From contig NW_004624751.1 of the NCBI RefSeq assembly GCF_000247695.1, positions 24,593,187-24,657,186 of the forward strand: a DNA stretch of 64,000 bases, given 5' to 3'. Position 1 is the first letter of the stretch, and every line of letters starts with the position of its first letter. Below are positions 58,736 to 64,000 of the stretch, piece after piece. The notes below the pieces were generated by a model, which made no database searches, was not told the origin of the DNA, and saw nothing but the letters and a program-made list of their open reading frames with translations. A program made the translations under genes and the position numbers. This DNA comes from Heterocephalus glaber. Taxonomy: Eukaryota > Chordata > Mammalia > Rodentia > Bathyergidae.

Positions 58736-59094
58736 CTCCTATACTGGTATATTTTGACTGAAGTTTCCCTCTCTCTCTCTGCTTGGCGCATCTGCTCCTC
58801 AGCCTGGTGCTTCTGTGTTTCAGCTTCAGCCTCACGCTGCCTCTCCTCCTGCTCCTCCTGGGCCTGCTGCTCCCTCAGTTTCTGCTCCTTCTCAAGAATG
58901 AGCTGCTCCTGCAGCTTTGGGCTTTGGTCCTCATGAACAGCATCCGCTTCCCACTGCTTCTTCTCCTCTTCTCCTGCTCGGGTTCCTTCCCTGTCCGAAG
59001 ACTTGGACCCTTCACTCCATGTGGCTTCCCAGGTGGCAATACCAGGTTCCCGTGGGCTCAGAGAGATGCTGTTGGAGTTTAGGACCATCAGTTC
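58736..59094 (-). CDS. LMO7: LMO7 large exon: Glu/Gln/Arg-rich, probable coiled coil
   Basis: 359 bp encoding 119 residues plus two bases. It starts ELMVLNSNSISLSPREPGIA, passes TWEATWSEGSKSSDREGTRA, and then runs into a long charged stretch (roughly residues 50-110) dominated by Glu, Gln, Arg and Lys, such as EQKLREQQAQEEQEERQREA, ending ERETSVKIYQYR. The composition suggests a long helix or coiled coil. Acceptor catttag at 59095-59096; donor AGGAG|gtctgt, a weak donor, but phase and protein order require it. The in-frame run past the donor is intronic. Confidence 0.93.
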
Positions 59095-59471
59095 CTAAAT
59101 GACCATTGGAAAAAACAAAAAAAGAAAGAAATACTCTCAGTCTTTGTCTCTCTAATTTCATATATAAATAGATTGATCCCATTTTAGATAATATTAATTG
59201 TAGTAGCCTGGAATTCCAATTAAAAATATTAAGTTTTATGACTAAAAAAGCCATATGAGTACTAAAATATAAGCTAAAAGAGGAAAAAGCGCTAAAGGAA
59301 TTATGTAACAATATAATAGAAAAACTAGGAGAAATCAAAGCAAAATTCCAACAAACAAGAACTCATTACATTTTTTCAAAAAGTAACAGGTGTGCACATG
59401 AAGCCAAAATCAGGGGGAAAGGAGGAGTCCCTTGAAAAGAGAAGGAAGCAAACTATAAATGTCTCTTTCAC

Positions 59472-59564
59472 CTCATCCAAGTACTTGGAATTCTCTCTCT
59501 CGGCCTCCTGTTTAGCCCTTTGCCACTCCTCTCTCAGTTTCTCCTGCTCACGCTGGTATTTTTC
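59472..59564 (-). CDS. LMO7: LMO7 exon: charged helix
   Basis: 93 bp, phase 0 at both ends, 31 residues: EKYQREQEKLREEWQRAKQE followed by AERENSKYLDE. A heptad-like pattern of charged residues continues the helix of the next exon upstream. Acceptor tttcatag at 59565-59566; donor GATGAG|gtgaaa. Confidence 0.95.
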
Positions 59565-60129
59565 CTATGAAAAAATATGGCATATTAATCAATATTAACT
59601 CTTCGGGCAAAGCAGAATCTTCTTAACACTACTGTAACCTAAACCTTCACTTAAAGAGTGACCTTATTTTCAGTTAACTAATCAGATTTTATTTCCCAGA
59701 GTATAAAAGAGCTTGTATTGAACTAAAATGTACACATTAGGCAAGGGCAGATTCACGCAATTAGACTCATCACCACTCTTGGCCAGGGATGTAATTCATT
59801 AATGCCTCCAGCTAATGGCAAGTAAGGGAGCTGACTTACTCCACGATGGAGTTACAATGTCCTTACAAGGTCTGTGCACCTCTTACTCCTAAGTACACCC
59901 TTCACATACTGGTTTTCATTAGGGCTAATACATGATTTCAAAAGAAAGATTCTGAAAATCTTCAAGATGGAAAAGTAATTGTCCAATGTAAAATATTCAG
60001 CATACAAAAGGATTTGTTAGTGATGAGACTTCTTTTTAAAACTGGCTGCTCAATACTGTCTGACTAATCCCAGAAAAAAGCAATGAAAGCTAAGCCTCAG
60101 GCCTATTCACCCACACCCTCCGGTGCTAC

Positions 60130-60234
60130 CTGCAGTAGGCGGTCCTGCTCCTTCTGCCACCTCTCCTGTCGCCTTCGCTCCTCCTCTTGATCCCATGCCC
60201 AACGGCTTGGGGTGCTGAGGGTTGGAACTGGAAG
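60130..60234 (-). CDS. LMO7: LMO7 exon: SRWxWDQEEER segment
   Basis: 105 bp, phase 0 at both ends, 35 residues starting [20 protein letters not shown] and ending [10 protein letters not shown]. This block (Trp-x-Trp-Asp-Gln then Glu/Arg helix) is one of the most recognisable LMO7 segments. Acceptor aactggttag at 60235-60236; donor CTGCAG|gtagca. Confidence 0.95.
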
Positions 60235-60373
60235 CTAACCAGTTATCAGAGAAAAAGTAAAAACATAGAACTTAACTTTATCAAGTTATCTATGGAACCA
60301 CTTTCACATTTATCAGTCATTCATCTCACACAGTACTTAAGCTAAACCAGAGAAGATCTGACTTGACATTTAC

Positions 60374-60486
60374 AAGTAAAATTTTTGAGAGCTTGTTTGG
60401 AGGTTCTAGCAGGGGAGCACAGCTACTCATATACCCTTGACCAAGGAAACGGTCCTCCTCTATCCAGGGGTGGTCATCCTCTTCCA
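60374..60486 (-). other. LMO7: Candidate alternative LMO7 exon (113 bp)
   Basis: It has a good acceptor (cacttcctcag, plus-strand ct at 60487-60488) and a possible donor CTT|gtaaat at 60372-60373. Its length leaves the same remainder as the 26-bp microexon (2 modulo 3). Spliced from the exon at 62738 to the one at 60130, it would keep frame and encode an acidic start, VEEDDHPWIEEDRFLGQ, then GYMSSCAPLLEPPNK. A shorter form ending at CAAGG|gtatat (60435-60486) would break the frame. No match in known LMO7 isoforms comes to mind, so this is inference. Confidence 0.3.
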
Positions 60487-60756
60487 CTGAGGAAGTGCAG
60501 CGTGGGGCACAGCTTCGGGAGGGGCACACATGGAGCAGTGAGGAAGAGGACACCACCTAGCCAGCCAGATCATTCAAATCAACCCTGGCAATCAGATGTC
60601 ACAGCCAGATCAAATCCACAAGTCTTTTGAACTTAGAAGAATTACTACCTGATAAACCTTTATAATTTAAACTAAGCAGTACTAGTGGTATACTAATTCA
60701 GTCCCACCAAACTCACCCTATGTATGCATTTCCAATTACAAACAAATACTACTTAC

Positions 60757-60782
60757 ATCAGGAACCACAGAATCAGAGCTTC
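60757..60782 (-). CDS. LMO7: LMO7 26-bp microexon
   Basis: Two bases complete Gly (G|GA), then SSDSVVPD, phase 0 at the end. The donor CTGAT|gtaagt is near consensus and the acceptor is ccatgcag at 60783-60784. It joins FFEQ on one side to LPVPT on the other, giving the LMO7 stretch FFEQGSSDSVVPDLPVPT. Very short exons like this are easily missed by gene finders. Confidence 0.92.
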
Positions 60783-62737
60783 CTGCATGGCAGCACATAA
60801 GCAAGGGAGGGAAGAAAAGAACAATGTAAATCTTCATATTTCTATGCAATGATTCATTTCAGAAAACTGTATCACTATCTCTATGCCAGTATACTAAGTG
60901 ACATCATTTTTAAGACAATGATCAATAAATCCTTTTATCTCTTTATGAATTCCATTTGTTACTCATCTTCAAAATTCAAAATGGTGGTGGCAAAGAAGTG
61001 CCGAAGGTATGCCCAGTTCCAGATACCAGAGCGGAACCAAGGAGATTTCTGAAGAGGTTTCAAGATTTTGTGACTGAACTGGGCCCTTTCTCACAGTTTG
61101 GCTTAATAGAGAAAAAAAACCTTCAAATAGTATGTCTACTAAATCCAATTTTTCACTTGCAACTATTCAACTACAGTGTTACAGCCAGAAGTCACATCTT
61201 TCAGATCCTCTTACTAAAAGAGCCATTTTTCACAAATCTCACACTGAAACAAACATGCTCAAGAATTCTTTTCCTTTCCTCTCCTATTATTTGAAACACA
61301 TAAAACACATGTGGACATCTGCAAGCACAATCTTATTCTTTTTGTCCTTAGGAGCCCACATAATATGTGTATGTCTGCATGTGCACATGGATGTGCACAT
61401 ATAGTATAATGATTACAAAAAAGTAAAATGACAGATAATGGACTTTTACACAATATTTTTAAACTTTTCCTGAAACCTCAGCTGTCAAATAAATTACTCA
61501 CTTACACAATTTTTTTTAAAGAAAATTGCTTTAAGACTTACAAAAATGTTCTTTCCTAAAATAGCTTGTTGATGAAAAGCAAAAAAATATCAGAATAGAG
61601 AAAGAAAAGGAATTATTTTAACTCATTTGAGTTAGGAGTTTTAAATTACCTAGTCATAGAAAAGAGGGACTATAATTTTTAAAAGTATAAATCAAGGGCC
61701 AGGGATTTAGCTCAGTGGTTCCGAAAGTGCCTGCCTCAAAAGCGCAAGGTCCCGAGTTTGATCCCCAGGACCAAAAAAAAAAAAAAAGAAGTACAAATCA
61801 AAAACACAAAGGATACTGACACAAATAGTCATGCACAGCTGGTAAGCTATTTCTGCTTATGGTCAAAAAGAGACTTTAACCTACCAAAGACTAGGTGACT
61901 AACACAAAACACGCAAACCTGTAACTATCATGTTATAACACAATTTTTTAAATGTTTCAATAGCCTTAGAAGTAAGAAACAACATTTTAGACAGCACCAG
62001 CCCAATCTCTTCTGACCACTGCATCTCAAATGTTGGATATTACTTTTAAGTATTTCATAGCAAAACTGGGTTTGAACTGCATTCATGAGACAGAGCATTA
62101 GACAGATGTGAAAAGGGAGGAAATGCCACATGCAGCACACGGTGAGGCAGCCCTGCCTGACTACACCAACACGGAGTATTGCAAAATGTACCTGTGCTTA
62201 GAAGCAACCAAAATGTATTAACTTTGCCTTTACTTCAAAGTCAACAGAGCAGCCATAGCATCACTCCTAAGCCACCATCTCAACAGCAGTACATAGCCCT
62301 GTTCTTTATTAACAGCATTTTCCACAGCCAAAAACAAGTCAGTTTTTAAAAGCCAGCCAATTGTATGTTGGTGTAATCTGATATTATGCAATTTGTAGGA
62401 AGCAGTAAGGCTTAAATGACATTCCTCATTTCTTACTGTTACCCAGTGGAAAGACGTGTGTGTGTTTAACAGCATCTCAGGTTTTTTTACAAAGTTAAAA
62501 TTAAAAAACCCTTTAGAGCTATGCAAAGGACACGCAAAGACCCATTACCACAGAGGTAGACCCATGAACTGTAAAAAAAGCCTGATGACCCTAGGAAAAG
62601 AATGGAAATGGGTTACGTTGCTTGGTCGTGACGGCCAAACTGAAAAGGCTCACTGCCCAGAACCACAGACCATGAGAAGGGTGGAGAGTTGAGAAGGAGT
62701 TCATGAAAGTGAATGAATTGTTAGCTTTGTGGTTTAC
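60783..62737 (-). other. LMO7: LMO7 intron
   Basis: 2 kb with a forward ID SINE at 61696-61788. Open frames on the plus strand (60849-61404) lack recognisable domains and are ignored. Confidence 0.65.
61696..61788 (+). mobile_element. ID-type SINE
   Basis: Forward ID, flanked by aagtataaatcaa (61683-61695) and aagtacaaatcaa (61789-61801), with an A tail of about 15 bases. Confidence 0.95.
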
Positions 62738-62794
62738 CTTGTTCAAAAAACTGTGACCGCCTTTTTAAGTTTTTCAAAGAAATGGATTCAGATG
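62738..62794 (-). CDS. LMO7: LMO7 exon, most 5' in this window
   Basis: 57 bp: two bases complete the previous codon, then SESISLKNLKRRSQFFEQ and the G of the Gly shared with the microexon. Acceptor tttcaactag at 62795-62796; donor CAAG|gtaaac. The SESISLKNLKRRSQFFEQ block is basic and Ser-rich and matches LMO7 as I know it. The upstream exon is not in the window. Confidence 0.93.
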
Positions 62795-62796
62795 CT

Positions 62797-63957
62797 AGTT
62801 GAAAAATAAAACAAATAATAAATACATGTCATTCATCTTAACTTCTTACCATTGGTAAATCAAATGATACTTGGTACACCTTTCCAATCTGTAGAAACTG
62901 TTATTTTTAAAATGACAAAACTGATAGCCATAGGAGATATGGATTATTTCAAAGCATATAGACATACATATTTTAGTAGCTTATATTACATTCGAATTAG
63001 TAAAAGGAATGGATACTTTTATTAACAAATTTTAGTTGGGAGCATTACACTGTCACAGCTATGAAAGCCATATGATCCATGCTAGGCAAATGAAAATTAA
63101 CACTTTTTGCTTAGACTAATCATCTCTACCAAAAAGTATTCACAGTATTGATGAATAAAAACAGAAGTATCAGGAGTAAGAAGGACAGCAAAATAAATAC
63201 ATAAAGGCTAAAATTAAGATAGTTTTCAAACTAAAATATTTTTACCTAGTTTCCAAGAGTTTATAGTTACTGAATTCAGTCAGAAAGAAAAAGGAAATAT
63301 TTTGACTTTTCCCCTCAGATTCGTCACAGAACTATGACATAAAATGTGAATGCAAGTATTACTTGACACTGGTGGATGCTTAATTTGTCTGAATAAAATC
63401 TCCAAATACCAGGGCCTGCATATAGTCCCATTGCCACTAAAGAGTTAGAGGGCTTATCAGTTGGCTGGAAGCCAGATGCCTTAGAGCTACCATCATGAAG
63501 AAAAATGAACAATGTTTGATTGGAAAAATGCTTTGATTAAAAAAAAACAATTTAAAAATAGCAATATAGTCACTTTTAACCACTGAAAATGAACTACAAA
63601 GACAACAAGGGAAGGGAAACATAACTGAGGTTGGCTTTGACATGACACATTATTAACTGGCAGAGTCACGAAAGCATTGTGGAAGCCCAGCCCTGCTCCT
63701 GGCAGCCTCATTTTATGGTAAAAGAAGTATGATCTTCTCAGTCTCTCCCTGCCTAGGCAGGACCAGATAGAACTTTCCTGTTTTGTTCACCCAAAGAACA
63801 GCACACTGTGTGCAGTAGCTTAATTATTTCTGGATGGGCAGAAGGAAGAGAATGATAACTCCAGCATTTCCCTAGACCCTTGGCTTTCTTTTCTCATGAC
63901 CAATCAACAAATGACAAGTGTTATTGCCATTAGTATTTCTCTATTAAGGTCAGCTGC
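62797..63957 (-). other. LMO7: LMO7 intron running out of the window
   Basis: No exon, SINE or L1 recognised. The short minus frames at 63324-63711 show no conserved domain. Confidence 0.55.
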
Positions 63958-63960
63958 CAG

Positions 63961-64000
63961 GCAGGCATGGTGGTGCACACTTAAAATCCCAGCGCCCTGG
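63961..64000 (+). mobile_element. B1-type SINE 5' end, cut by window edge
   Basis: The final bases (ggcaggcatggtggtgcaca then cttaaaatcccagc) are the start of a forward 7SL-derived SINE. The rest lies beyond the window. Confidence 0.8.

Larger units (their letters stand above)
43445..64000 (-). other. LMO7: LMO7 gene, 3' part (12 coding exons and 3' UTR)
   Basis: LMO7 is a large cortical and nuclear scaffold protein. The family is known to have an N-terminal calponin-homology domain, a central PDZ domain and a C-terminal LIM domain, and to associate with afadin/alpha-actinin junctions and with emerin. Only the C-terminal part is here: twelve exons from 62794 down to 44168, all with GT-AG junctions and matching phases, encoding about 497 residues plus the stop. 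The LIM-domain exons and linkers such as FFEQGSSDSVVPDLPVPT and GIMRRGESLDNLDS match LMO7 as I remember it. The paralogue LIMCH1 has a different LIM sequence. The PDZ and CH exons and the promoter lie to the right of the window. Confidence 0.93.

Noticed and set aside
58754..59102. Three plus-strand Ser/Leu/Cys-rich frames
   Set aside because: Antisense shadows of the Glu/Gln-rich LMO7 exon.
60435..60486. 52-bp form of the candidate LMO7 exon
   Set aside because: Good splice sites on both sides, but it ends in phase 2 whereas the next exon (60130-60234) begins in phase 0, so it would break the frame. Only the 113-bp form is kept as a hypothesis.
60849..61404. Plus-strand frames including one with AKKCRRYAQFQIPERN
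   Set aside because: Considered as a processed pseudogene, but no family could be named and no poly-A tail or target duplication was seen.
1..64000. CRISPR arrays, bacterial operons or phage-like systems
   Set aside because: No direct-repeat/spacer arrays and no dense coding. The sequence is plainly a mammalian genome with introns and retroelements.

Overview
The window is nuclear DNA from a rodent. The evidence is three 7SL-derived B1-type SINEs plus a fourth cut by the window end, about twenty ID-type (tRNA-Ala-derived) SINEs, several young L1 3' ends sharing one subfamily tail, and a mammalian multi-exon gene. The ID elements carry a variant body (A box TAGCTCAGTGGTTCC, then a CCTGCCTTGCAAGCGCAAGG core) that differs from the mouse/rat form as I know it, so I read the host as a non-murid rodent. 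I cannot name the species.

Right third (about 43.4-64 kb): the 3' part of LMO7 (LIM domain only 7) on the minus strand. Twelve coding exons were placed by hand. Every junction is GT-AG on the minus strand and every reading phase matches its neighbour. Together they encode about 497 C-terminal residues, from a short exon upstream of a 26-bp microexon, through Glu/Arg/Gln-rich probable coiled-coil exons and Ser/Pro-rich linker exons, to the C-terminal LIM domain and a stop at 44168-44170. The 5' part of LMO7 lies beyond the right edge. The introns hold ID SINEs, B1s and an L1. An unannotated 113-bp open segment at 60374-60486 could replace the 26-bp microexon without changing frame.

Left end (1-4854): the 3' half of a class I (gammaretrovirus-like) endogenous retrovirus on the plus strand. 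The pol remnants (reverse transcriptase, RNase H, integrase) are full of stops and frameshifts and are cut at the left by an L1 tail. The env region is rearranged: a transmembrane-subunit fragment lies upstream of a second SU/TM segment. That second segment keeps an uninterrupted 348-codon reading frame, followed by a polypurine tract and a 418-bp 3' LTR.

Middle (about 4.9-43.4 kb): intergenic DNA downstream of LMO7 with no protein-coding gene that I can support. It contains a solo LTR with 4-bp target duplications and perfect 8-bp terminal inverted repeats, two other LTR-like elements (one split by a SINE), five related MaLR-like LTR repeats, an MLT1-like LTR, two DNA-transposon fossils of Tigger/mariner type, L1, L2 and MIR relics, a polypurine tract, a CpG-rich patch with a good CTCF-like motif, and a 926-base assembly gap inside an L1. 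Most short open frames in this interval are chance or repeat-derived.
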